From the NCBI RefSeq assembly GCF_900142605.1, contig NZ_FRBL01000009.1, positions 1-64,000 on the forward strand: DNA of 64,000 nt, in the 5' to 3' direction. This DNA comes from Chitinophaga jiangningensis. Lineage in GTDB: Bacteria; Bacteroidota; Bacteroidia; Chitinophagales; Chitinophagaceae. This document shows positions 44,019-51,682 of this stretch, piece by piece. The position numbers and the translations under genes were made by a program. Position 1 is the first letter of the stretch. Every line of letters starts with the position of its first letter. The notes under the pieces are model-generated. The model saw only the letters and a program-made list of their open reading frames with translations. It was not told where the DNA came from and made no database searches.

Positions 44019-45461
44019 TCAGGAGGTCTGCAGTTTTTGTTCGAAGCGCAGGATGATAAATTCTGCCGGACGGGCTACGGCCATGCCGATTTCCACGATC
44101 AGGCGACCTTCCAGCACATCCACCGGTGTCATGGTTTTGCCAAGACCTACATTCACGAAATACGCCTGCTCAGGTTTGGCACCAGCCAATGCGCCATCTC
44201 TCCATTTCAGGAAAAGATAGTTTTCGATCATAGACTGCACTTTGATCCAGGTAGCAGCGGTATTTGGTTCGAATACCACCCAGCGGGTAGATTTCTGTAC
44301 TGACTCTTCCACAACGCTGAAGAAGCGGCGTACGTTCACGTATTTCCATTCATTGCTGTTTCCATCCAGTGTACGGGCTCCCATGATAACGGTACCGGAA
44401 CCGGGAATACTGAGGATGGCGTCAATGGACTTACCACTTTCTGTGTTGATATTGATGAGGTCCTGCTCAGGGCGGGAAACAGCCACCAGTGGCTTCACCA
44501 CATCCATCAGGCCAACGTTGGCGGGAGCTTTCCATACACCACGGCTATTGTCCACTCTCGCATAAGCGCCAGCTACAGCAGCGGATGGTGGCAGCACCAC
44601 ATGGTACTTACCATATTCTGCCACGATCGCATTGTACATGGCAGAAGCGCTGCTTTTCAGCTGCAGCATGGTTTTACCGGTTTTATCTTCCCCACCGGGC
44701 GCACCACCTGCAATAGTATGCGTGGTGAGTGTTAAGGTTGGGAAGTCGAATGCGAAGTTGTAAACTGATTCCAGGAAAGGATAATAGGCAGCGCCGTAGC
44801 GAAGAATTTCATAATCCGATACGGTGTTGTCGTAAATCGTTTTTACGTCTGTATTAATAGAAGTCGTTGTTTTAGGGACGGTGCAGGTTCTGGTGTCAAG
44901 AATTGCAAACCTGTCTTTCATCGAAGAAGCCTGAGACAGCATGGCGCCTACAATCTTCTTGTAGTCTCCGTCATTGAGGCGGATAGCTTCCGGGATCACG
45001 AGCAGTGTAGGTTCATCTTCCAGGCCAATCATGTTGAGGCCATCGGTAAGATCTCCTTCCTTGATGCCATCATCATAGTAACCTACGGATACGATATAGC
45101 ATCTGCCTCCACCGTTAGCGAAGTATTGCTTCACCGCATAATACAGCAGGAAAGGGCTCATGGAGTCCGTCTTTGGTGTTACGGTTACTTTGTAGCCGGT
45201 AGTCACGGTAGCCGGGCGGATTTCATCCACCGCAATGGTGATGTTTGCACCAGCTTCTTTGTCTGGACCACCATACAGCTGTACGTAATCGGCCCAGCTG
45301 TTGATGGGAGTTGCTACTTTAAGGAGGTCATCAGCTGCTAACTGTTTTGCCTGTTCGGTGTAGCCGATGAATGCCGGTATGGCACTCTGTACTTCAGCAA
45401 TGGAAGGAGCGAGCAGTGATATTTCTTCTACATAAACACCTGGGGAACGATAAGTTGCCAT
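44019..45461 (-). CDS. Contractile sheath protein
   Basis: A 480-residue phage-tail-sheath-family protein; the opening YRSPGVYVEEISLLAPSIAEVQSAIPAFIGYT is the classical sheath N-terminus, and the C-terminal domain (ENYLFLKWRDGALAGAKPEQAYFVNVG, then EGRLIVEIGMAVARPAEFIILRFEQ) is equally typical. It is the only sheath gene here, whereas Afp and PVC loci have two or three. By homology the C-terminal arms link successive sheath rings. It lies 10 bp downstream of the 395-residue unknown and 48 bp upstream of the main tube gene. Confidence 0.97.
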   Translation of the reverse strand: MATYRSPGVYVEEISLLAPSIAEVQSAIPAFIGYTEQAKQLAADDLLKVATPINSWADYVQLYGGPDKEAGANITIAVDEIRPATVTTGYKVTVTPKTDSMSPFLLYYAVKQYFANGGGRCYIVSVGYYDDGIKEGDLTDGLNMIGLEDEPTLLVIPEAIRLNDGDYKKIVGAMLSQASSMKDRFAILDTRTCTVPKTTTSINTDVKTIYDNTVSDYEILRYGAAYYPFLESVYNFAFDFPTLTLTTHTIAGGAPGGEDKTGKTMLQLKSSASAMYNAIVAEYGKYHVVLPPSAAVAGAYARVDNSRGVWKAPANVGLMDVVKPLVAVSRPEQDLININTESGKSIDAILSIPGSGTVIMGARTLDGNSNEWKYVNVRRFFSVVEESVQKSTRWVVFEPNTAATWIKVQSMIENYLFLKWRDGALAGAKPEQAYFVNVGLGKTMTPVDVLEGRLIVEIGMAVARPAEFIILRFEQKLQTS

Positions 45462-45471
45462 TTTAAAAAAG

Positions 45472-46659
45472 TTAAAGTGTTAGAAATATGTCTGAATAAA
45501 TATTTGGGGCCTGTAGGTTGTTGACACTGGTCAACGGCGGATACGGCAAGTCAGCCTTCACAGTGGCTTCTTTGGGTTTTCCGATATATTTTTTCAACTC
45601 CAGTCCCAGCCGGTCGTGCTCAATACTGGAGCCGGAGATATAGACTTCCTGTAAAGCGATGGGGTTCAGTGATACGAATTCAATTTCGGTATCACTCACA
45701 TTCGCCTTTTTAAATTTGATGGCGGTGTCGTTGCTGACTACATTCAGCCGGTTGAGGAAATCAGCTTTGTCAGGTGCGCTCATGGCCGCCATTTCAAGGT
45801 AGAGTGGACTGTTTGGCGTAAGTGCCAGCGTATAGCGCCAGGTGGTTTTCCGTTTAGGAAATTCCAGGCTAAATACCGGCGCTGGTGCTGCCAGGGTAAG
45901 ATCCGGTTCAACTACACGGTAGTTAGCCGGCAGTGAGGCCGACAAATCGATCTCCATCACCCCAAAAACATTGGCGGCTGGTGATTCGGCAGTGTAGTAA
46001 AATTTTTCTTTGGTGCTGCCGCTGATGATCAATTCACACCCCCCTGATTTAAACGCTGCCAGGTCAAACAATAATTTGGAGCCGGCGGGATCGTTGATAA
46101 TTGTTTTAGGTTCGAGGACTGCACCGCTTAAACGATGTACCACAGTGGCATCTCCGGGGTTTACCGGTGTGGCGGAAATGTACGTATAAGCGTTTCCGTT
46201 AAACTTTGTCAGATCATTCGCGCCCTTTACGCCATCCGCTGCAATACTGATGTGCAGGTCGCTTCGGGGGGCTGCATTATCGGTAACATGGTTACTGAAA
46301 TAGTAATACATACCTGAACCAGGCTGCAATGGCAGGTCGTTGAAATTGAGCAGGGCCGGATTGGCGGTCATCAGCCAGAAGGTGAGCTTACCATATTTCG
46401 CGGGCTTATAGCGCAGCGGATAAGTACCACCGCCCGTTTGTTCTCCTACCCTGGCATGCACGGAAAAGCCACCCGTTGTTGGCGAAGGCTTGAACACCAT
46501 GTCGGTTTGCTGCATTAACTTCAATGTTTCAGCGGTAGGTTGTATGATAAAATCCAGCTGAGGAGCAGACCTGTAGCGGGCGCAAACTTTATTATCGTAA
46601 TACAGTTGCCGCACGGTTACAGCGAACAGGGGATTGTATTTAGTCTGTATACCACTCAT
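45472..46659 (-). CDS. Unrecognised 395-residue eCIS protein
   Basis: A protein I do not recognise. It is beta-rich, with no signal peptide, catalytic motif or transmembrane segment; noticeable parts are an N-terminal VRQLYYDNKVCARYRSAPQL, aromatic-rich strands (GMYYYFSNHV) and a C-terminal GSSIEHDRLGLELKKYIG. Its place between the cap protein (6 bp) and the sheath (10 bp) indicates a structural part made in bulk or early. It could be a cap/terminator partner, a tail-fibre substitute, or an anchor; order alone does not decide. Confidence 0.6.
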   Translation of the reverse strand: MSGIQTKYNPLFAVTVRQLYYDNKVCARYRSAPQLDFIIQPTAETLKLMQQTDMVFKPSPTTGGFSVHARVGEQTGGGTYPLRYKPAKYGKLTFWLMTANPALLNFNDLPLQPGSGMYYYFSNHVTDNAAPRSDLHISIAADGVKGANDLTKFNGNAYTYISATPVNPGDATVVHRLSGAVLEPKTIINDPAGSKLLFDLAAFKSGGCELIISGSTKEKFYYTAESPAANVFGVMEIDLSASLPANYRVVEPDLTLAAPAPVFSLEFPKRKTTWRYTLALTPNSPLYLEMAAMSAPDKADFLNRLNVVSNDTAIKFKKANVSDTEIEFVSLNPIALQEVYISGSSIEHDRLGLELKKYIGKPKEATVKADLPYPPLTSVNNLQAPNIYSDIFLTL

Positions 46660-46665
46660 GGCAGA

Positions 46666-47277
46666 TTAGTTTTCTTTGTAGTTAACTTCACCAATACCCG
46701 CACTTTTATCTTTTCCTCGTGTTTCGAATACATTGAGCAGGCTCATTTTGTATACGATATTGGGCAGGTATTTGGAGCCGAGCATGCTCCAGAGGTTATT
46801 CTGTTGCTCGAAGGTGAGACTAAGCAAACGGAAGCTGAGTCTGTCGATCAGCTGCCATGGCTTGGTATCGGGCGTTTTGGCGCCTTCATTTAAGCCAGGG
46901 TAATGCTGTTGGTCAAACACGGGGTTAGCCTGGAAAAAGGCAGCGACATCGGTCAGGTCGCGCAGCGACGTTTCATAGTGTTTATTATTTGCGACGATCA
47001 GCAAGGTCAATTCCAGTTCCAGCGGCGGCTGCAGCCGAAAGAAGTTCTTTTCATCGGCTGGTATGAAAAACGGACGTTTTCCTTCCCGGCGCATCTCTTC
47101 CACTCCTACCAGCATAACGGTGATATGCATGTTATCATCCAGGTTGATGGCGCCTCCCGGCTGTGCCAGCGGCTTCAACTCCACTACATTTCCCGGGCTA
47201 TAGGCCGGGTCCTGCTCTCTTTCCACAATGTAGTTTTCCAGTTCTTTCCTGATAAACTCTAATGCAGTACGTATCAT
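46666..47277 (-). CDS. DUF4255 protein, likely tube/sheath cap (Afp16/Pvc16-like)
   Basis: A 203-residue protein with the DUF4255 N-terminal region (ALEFIRKELENYIVEREQD, followed by NINLDDNMHITVMLVGVE), which in eCIS closes the end of the particle distal to the baseplate. The ATG at 47277 was selected because the family begins there; the longer reading frame upstream has no similarity. It is the first gene of the eCIS operon, with 6 bp to the next gene and a long (628-bp) upstream region. Confidence 0.85.
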   Translation of the reverse strand: MIRTALEFIRKELENYIVEREQDPAYSPGNVVELKPLAQPGGAINLDDNMHITVMLVGVEEMRREGKRPFFIPADEKNFFRLQPPLELELTLLIVANNKHYETSLRDLTDVAAFFQANPVFDQQHYPGLNEGAKTPDTKPWQLIDRLSFRLLSLTFEQQNNLWSMLGSKYLPNIVYKMSLLNVFETRGKDKSAGIGEVNYKEN

Positions 47278-47742
47278 GAAATCAGAATTAAAAATGTACA
47301 CACCAATCAGCAGCAATGAAAAAGTGAATAATACCCACACCACCCGGCAAAAGCGTATCCAACGAACCTTCGTTGATGCACCTTACCCACGCAACCCTGC
47401 GTTTGCAGCCTACTGTTGCCAACTATACTTCTGGCTCATATTACCGCGCATTGCGCGACAAGGCTACAACCGACTAATTCACTTTTGACATCACTCCCCG
47501 TGATAGCCAAATAATTAGAATCTACAACACTATAGAAGGAAATGAAACATTTGGGGTTGAACATTTCCATTAACAAACAAGTCCAGACGCTCAGACTTCG
47601 ACACTCAGCTCCTTAGAACCAGCATAGTCATTACATTCACACAAAATAAGGCCTGTAGCCAGTTACGGCCACAAATAAATAAGCAGATACGATCAATCCA
47701 GTTTGATGTGTCAAAAAATAATCTTGAAGAAAAACCAAACTT

Positions 47743-47772
47743 TTGAGGTTACAATATACTTGAGGTTACAAT
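47743..47772. repeat. Tandem 13-bp direct repeat upstream of the eCIS operon
   Basis: TTGAGGTTACAAT occurs at 47743-47755 and again, identical, at 47760-47772: two copies with a 17-bp period. They lie 7 bp on the far side of the TAAATTTG-like box. Direct repeats at near-1.5-turn spacing in a regulatory region are typical of a two-subunit operator; the regulator is unknown. Confidence 0.75.
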
Positions 47773-47778
47773 TGAATT

Positions 47779-47786
47779 CAAATTTA
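47779..47786 (-). promoter_or_regulatory. Possible -7 box of the eCIS operon
   Basis: On the minus strand TAAATTTG matches TAnnTTTG fully. The -33 part is not clear. It is ~500 bp upstream of the first eCIS ATG, which is far, so it may instead belong to the leader or be chance. Confidence 0.3.
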
Positions 47787-47905
47787 TGAAAAAAGAATTC
47801 ACTTAAAAAAATAATTTTTAACCAATTCTAAATAAAAAAAATGCATCTCTTGAAACGCTTTCCCAGTAGACACTCCGGAGTACAAAAAACGTATAACCAT
47901 TCCAG

Positions 47906-48742
47906 TTAAAATTGCAAAACTTCTACAGCCGGGAATTTGCGCCTGAGTACTTCCACCTGTTCCGGCGGCACCTGATGCGTATTTATACGCAGCAATCCTA
48001 ACGATGACAAATCAAACAGCGGAGAGATATCCCTGATCTTTGTATTATACAAACCCAGTTCCTGCAATTTTACTGCAGCAGCAATACCTGATAGGTCCGT
48101 AATGGCAGTGCCACTCAAATCCAGATCGGTGAGCGCTTTAAAAAATGCCATTCTACTAATCGTTTCTAATGAGTCAATATCGGTATCGTAAAATGTCAAT
48201 AATTTCAAAGCTTTAAGGGGTATTAGCGGAGTAATATCGTGTACCCTGCAACCGGCGATATTTAATATCTCCAGTGACAACAAGCCTTTTAAAGGCGTAA
48301 GATCTGTAACGGCGGTATGTGATATATCCAGTTCTTCCAATGCTATTAAGGGCAGCAAAGGCTTTAAATTACCTACCGGGGTACTTCTCAGGATCAGCTT
48401 TCGTAAATGTACTAATCCGGCTACCGCCGATAAGTCGTTTACCTTGGAATCCCCCAGGTCCAGCACCTGTAATTGCTGCAATCCGGCAATAGCGCTGATA
48501 TCTTTAACCGGCAGGTATCCCAGTGAAATTTTTTCCAGCGCCACCAATGACTCGAGCCCATTGAGGGAGATCTCCCCTGCCGTTAGCGGCGCCCTGTGCG
48601 GATTCGATTGGATAATCGTCAGTTCCTTCAGCTGCTTCAATTTTGCCAGCGGAGTAAAATCAACCGGTTGTACATTGGCTGCGCGGATCTCCGTAGTGTC
48701 CACCGGATATGCATGTCCGGCGAATGTTATCATATCGGGCAT
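47906..48742 (-). CDS. Leucine-rich-repeat protein
   Basis: A 278-residue protein made of about nine or ten ~22-residue LRR units of the SDS22/internalin type (for example LQVLDLGDSKVNDLSAVAGL and LEELDISHTAVTDLTPL), with a short N-terminal segment (MPDMITFAGHAYPVDT) and a capping VPPEQVEVLRRKFPAVEVL at the end. There is no signal peptide or membrane segment, so it is a cytosolic or delivered protein. Its start is 10 bp after the stop of the first metallopeptidase-like gene, so they share a transcript. LRRs mediate protein-protein contact; here it could be cargo, a chaperone or an immunity/targeting partner of that gene. Confidence 0.88.
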   Translation of the reverse strand: MPDMITFAGHAYPVDTTEIRAANVQPVDFTPLAKLKQLKELTIIQSNPHRAPLTAGEISLNGLESLVALEKISLGYLPVKDISAIAGLQQLQVLDLGDSKVNDLSAVAGLVHLRKLILRSTPVGNLKPLLPLIALEELDISHTAVTDLTPLKGLLSLEILNIAGCRVHDITPLIPLKALKLLTFYDTDIDSLETISRMAFFKALTDLDLSGTAITDLSGIAAAVKLQELGLYNTKIRDISPLFDLSSLGLLRINTHQVPPEQVEVLRRKFPAVEVLQF

Positions 48743-48752
48743 GTCGGTATAT

Positions 48753-50147
48753 TTATACAGATGGTAAACTACGATAATGCGCCACCATCCAGTCAGTTAA
48801 TTTTTTATCTCTGGCAGGGTCTTTCAACAGGTTATTTTCTTTCTTAATGGCTTCCGCTACCAGGTGGTCCTTCAACTGATCGTTCGTTAGTGCGCCGGGA
48901 GCAGGAAAAGAAATGCCTTTCACCGTTCTTCTTAACGCCTGGTAGCTGTGGGCAATGCTTTCTGCAATTACCATATCCAGGTCAGTTACTGTCCGTCCTT
49001 TCTTCGCCTGTTCATGAATAGACAGGTCCTCCAGTTTCGAAATCTCTTCCAGCAAGGCCTGATTATCCTTAAAAGGCTTGTCATTACCTGCCATTGCTTC
49101 TTTCCTTACCCCTCGCACCAGTGTAAAGGTATCGACTGCGGCATCCCAGGCCTTCCGCAAATGCTTTCCTGTGAGCGTTCTTACAATATCCTCACGGGTA
49201 GCAGCGGCACCACCTTTCATCACCCCGGGTTTCAGAGGCCCCGGAAAATTGCTGACTTTCAGCTCTCTCCTGGGCAACTCTTCAAAGTGAGCGGCATTGG
49301 CAATCTTTTCACTTTCCGGCACGGCTTCAAAACCACTATCGGTATAATACACCTGGTCATCTATAGAAGAATCGGCCAGATGTGCTGCTTCATGAATGAC
49401 GGTAATTTTCGTTTTTACAGGATCAGTCACCTGGGCCACTTTCGTAAGCAGGTGGATCTCCTGCGTTGCAAACAATGCGTATCCCCCCAGGCCAACTTCG
49501 CTGTCGTCCAGGTTATAATCGGTGGTCAGAAACTTATCCATATCCTTTCTTACATCCGAGAGCTTTTTTTCGATTTTCCCGTAGTGGCCAGCCGCCACTT
49601 TGTCCTGCGCACCGAATACCTCTGTAAGTCCGGCTGCATTTTTAGCGGCATTATTACAAAGCTTTTCAGCTTCCGACATGGCTTTGTCCAGCTTCGGCTT
49701 ATCCACTTTAGGTTCTACCGTAGTATGGGAATCAGCGATGGATTTATAAATCACGGATCTTTGGCTAATATCCAGTGCAGCATTGAATTCCGCCTCATCC
49801 AACTTACCGGGTGACGGAAAAATTTTCTTGATAATCACCGGCACCGGATCACTGCTTTTCAAGCGTTTTTCAGCGGCCATTCGTTCTAACAGCCGGGTAA
49901 CATGGGCCTGAAAGCTTGCTTCGGGAATCTTTAACTTCTTATCTGTATACGTTGATTTCACACTGGAAAACTCCGGTAGCCGGAACTTGGGATTGCTGGC
50001 CGTCATTACTGCCGGCAGATGCGCATTCATGGCAGATGGCAGTGCTGTCTTCCTGTTATTATCAGGCAGATGTGAACTTTTTACATGGGCAGCTGCGCTC
50101 GTAGTGCCAGCACCGGCAGCGCGTTGCTTACTATGATAGGTAGTCAT
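48753..50147 (-). CDS. Putative metallopeptidase cargo protein, copy A
   Basis: A 464-residue protein without signal peptide or membrane segment. Residues 252-256 are HEAAH (zinc-binding HExxH); then IDD at 262-264 before QVYY, and NAAHFEE at 284-290. This order (HExxH, then an Asp-bearing IDDxxYY, then NAxxxEE) resembles the aspzincin (M35-type) pattern HExxH...GTxDxxYG...NADSY, so a lysine-directed metallo-endopeptidase fold is possible. The N-terminal ~100 residues are polar with a shared HLP(D/E)N motif. A second conserved block near 395-425 (SIHEQAKKGRTVTDLD, then IAHSYQ) occurs in all three copies. It is closest to copy B. Catalysis is inferred, not proven. Confidence 0.7.
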   Translation of the reverse strand: MTTYHSKQRAAGAGTTSAAAHVKSSHLPDNNRKTALPSAMNAHLPAVMTASNPKFRLPEFSSVKSTYTDKKLKIPEASFQAHVTRLLERMAAEKRLKSSDPVPVIIKKIFPSPGKLDEAEFNAALDISQRSVIYKSIADSHTTVEPKVDKPKLDKAMSEAEKLCNNAAKNAAGLTEVFGAQDKVAAGHYGKIEKKLSDVRKDMDKFLTTDYNLDDSEVGLGGYALFATQEIHLLTKVAQVTDPVKTKITVIHEAAHLADSSIDDQVYYTDSGFEAVPESEKIANAAHFEELPRRELKVSNFPGPLKPGVMKGGAAATREDIVRTLTGKHLRKAWDAAVDTFTLVRGVRKEAMAGNDKPFKDNQALLEEISKLEDLSIHEQAKKGRTVTDLDMVIAESIAHSYQALRRTVKGISFPAPGALTNDQLKDHLVAEAIKKENNLLKDPARDKKLTDWMVAHYRSLPSV

Positions 50148-50169
50148 GTAATTCGTTTTGGGGTATTGG

Positions 50170-50203
50170 GGTATTTAACAATACACCTAAGTTACGAAAC
50201 TTA
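50170..50203 (-). promoter_or_regulatory. Conserved leader/promoter-like element of copy A
   Basis: The minus-strand sequence TAAGTTTCGTAACTTAGGTG, then TATTGTTAAATACCCC, lies 23 bp upstream of the ATG. TAACTTAG (50187-50194) has one mismatch to TAnnTTTG. Near-identical elements precede copies B and C at the same distance. Confidence 0.55.
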
Positions 50204-50225
50204 TCTTGTAACGCGGCAGCTGGTT

Positions 50226-51623
50226 TTATGCCGAAGGAAGTTTCCGGTAATGCGCTACCATCCAGTTAGTCAGCTTCATATCCCGGTCCGGGTCCTTAAG
50301 CAGGTTATTTTCCTGGCTAATGGCTGCCGCAACCATTTCCAGCTTCAGACTGCGTTTGGTGCGCCACTTGTTTACCGCCGGATATGGGATATTGTCTATG
50401 GTGTTAGTCAGCACGGAAAAACTATGTGCAATACTTTCTGCAATGGTCACATCCAGGTCAGTGACGGTTCTGGCTTTTTTGGCCTGCTCGTGGATCGTGA
50501 GGTCTTCCAGCCGGGAAATTTTAACGAGCAGTCTTTCATTATCCTTGAACGGCTTTTCTGTACCCGCCATACTTTGCCTGCGCACGCCCCTGAGAAGCGT
50601 AAAAGTATCCACGGCGGCGTCCCAGGCCATGCGCAAATGATCCGCGGCGGCTTCTTTCACCTTATCTTCCTTCGTAGCTTTACCACCAGGCAGCATCCCC
50701 GGCACCATCGGCTTGGGGTAAATACTGGTGCCCAGCTCGCGTCGGGGTAGCTCTTCAAAGTGCGCTGCATTGGTAATTTTCTGACGTTCAGTCATCCCCT
50801 GGAATCCGTGCGTACCGTAGTAAAGGCGATCGTCTATGGATTTATCGGCCATATGTGCCGCTTCGTGAATCAGGGTTACCTTTGTTTCTTTGGGATCGGT
50901 AACTTTGGCTACGCTGCTGAGTAGGTGCATTTCCTGCTCATCATATAGAGCATATCCGCCCAGGCCTACTTCATCATCATCCAGGTTGTAGTCGGTTGAA
51001 ATATGCTTATCCATATTCTTGCGCACTTTTTCCAGCACTTGCGCAATCTTTTCGTAGTGCGACTTAGCAGTTTTAGCCTTCTTTCCAAAGATATCCGCAA
51101 GTCCTGCAGCATTTCCGGCTGCATTGGTGCACAGTGTAGCCGCTGCGGTAAGCGCCTTATCCAGCTTGGGTTTGTCGGTCGTACTTTCAACTTTGGTATG
51201 GGAATCGGCGATGGACTGATACACCACCGTCCTGGCGGTTACATCCACTGCGGCATTAAAAGCAGCTTCATCCATCACGCCGGGAGCCGGAAAAATCTGT
51301 TTCATAATCACCGGAACCGGATCAGGACTCAGGAGCTTGCCTTCGGCCTCCATTCGCTCTAATAACCGCATTACGCGTGTCTGTACCACTGACTCCGACA
51401 GTTTTAGTTTTTTATCCATATAAGTGGATTTAATACTACCAAACTGTGGCAGCCTGAATTTTGGGTTACCGGCCTTCATTACAGCAGGCAGATAGGGCTG
51501 CATGGCGTGCGGCAGGGTTATTTTCCTGTTGCTTTCAGGGAGATGGTTATTTTGCACATGGGCAGCGGCACTCGTAAAGGTAGTAGCACCTGTGCTGCGC
51601 TGCTTACTTTGAATATTCTTCAT
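50226..51623 (-). CDS. Putative metallopeptidase cargo protein, copy B
   Basis: A 465-residue paralogue of copy A, aligned with few gaps from start to end (shared SKQR...SAAAH...NNHLPE opening, TDYNLDDDEVGLGGYAL, RKLP ending). Motifs: HEAAH 253-257, IDD 263-265, NAAHFEE 285-291, and a later HEQ...TDLDVTIAESIAHS block. There is no signal peptide. The ATG at 51623 is selected; a 5' extension adds an unlikely 11 residues. The gap to copy A is 78 bp and includes the repeated leader. A and B look like a recent duplication. Confidence 0.7.
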   Translation of the reverse strand: MKNIQSKQRSTGATTFTSAAAHVQNNHLPESNRKITLPHAMQPYLPAVMKAGNPKFRLPQFGSIKSTYMDKKLKLSESVVQTRVMRLLERMEAEGKLLSPDPVPVIMKQIFPAPGVMDEAAFNAAVDVTARTVVYQSIADSHTKVESTTDKPKLDKALTAAATLCTNAAGNAAGLADIFGKKAKTAKSHYEKIAQVLEKVRKNMDKHISTDYNLDDDEVGLGGYALYDEQEMHLLSSVAKVTDPKETKVTLIHEAAHMADKSIDDRLYYGTHGFQGMTERQKITNAAHFEELPRRELGTSIYPKPMVPGMLPGGKATKEDKVKEAAADHLRMAWDAAVDTFTLLRGVRRQSMAGTEKPFKDNERLLVKISRLEDLTIHEQAKKARTVTDLDVTIAESIAHSFSVLTNTIDNIPYPAVNKWRTKRSLKLEMVAAAISQENNLLKDPDRDMKLTNWMVAHYRKLPSA

Positions 51624-51645
51624 GTAATGACAGTTTGGAGTCCTT

Positions 51646-51673
51646 CTAACAATCACACTAAGTTACAAAACTT
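51646..51673 (-). promoter_or_regulatory. Conserved leader/promoter-like element of copy B
   Basis: Minus-strand TAAGTTTTGTAACTTAGTGT and ATTGTTAG, 22 bp upstream of the ATG. TAACTTAG (51658-51665) is identical to the box of copy A, and the flanking TTTTG makes a good -33-like context. Confidence 0.55.
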
Positions 51674-51682
51674 ACAAAGCAA

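Larger units (their letters stand above)
47278..47905. promoter_or_regulatory. 628-bp AT-rich leader between cargo block and eCIS operon
   Basis: No gene seen. It contains a direct repeat pair (listed separately), a TAAATTTG box (minus strand, 47779-47786) that fits TAnnTTTG, and AT-rich sequence. If that box is used, the eCIS transcript would carry a leader of roughly 500 bases; nothing here proves it. It may hold the eCIS promoter and control site. Confidence 0.45.

Noticed and set aside
26187..47277. Interpretation as type VI secretion or a tailed prophage
   Set aside because: No TssJLM/TssBC genes and no capsid, portal or terminase genes; DUF4157, LysM adaptor, DUF5908 and AAA+ genes fit an eCIS instead.
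48948..49814. 288-codon plus-strand frame
   Set aside because: Antisense shadow of metallopeptidase-like copy A.
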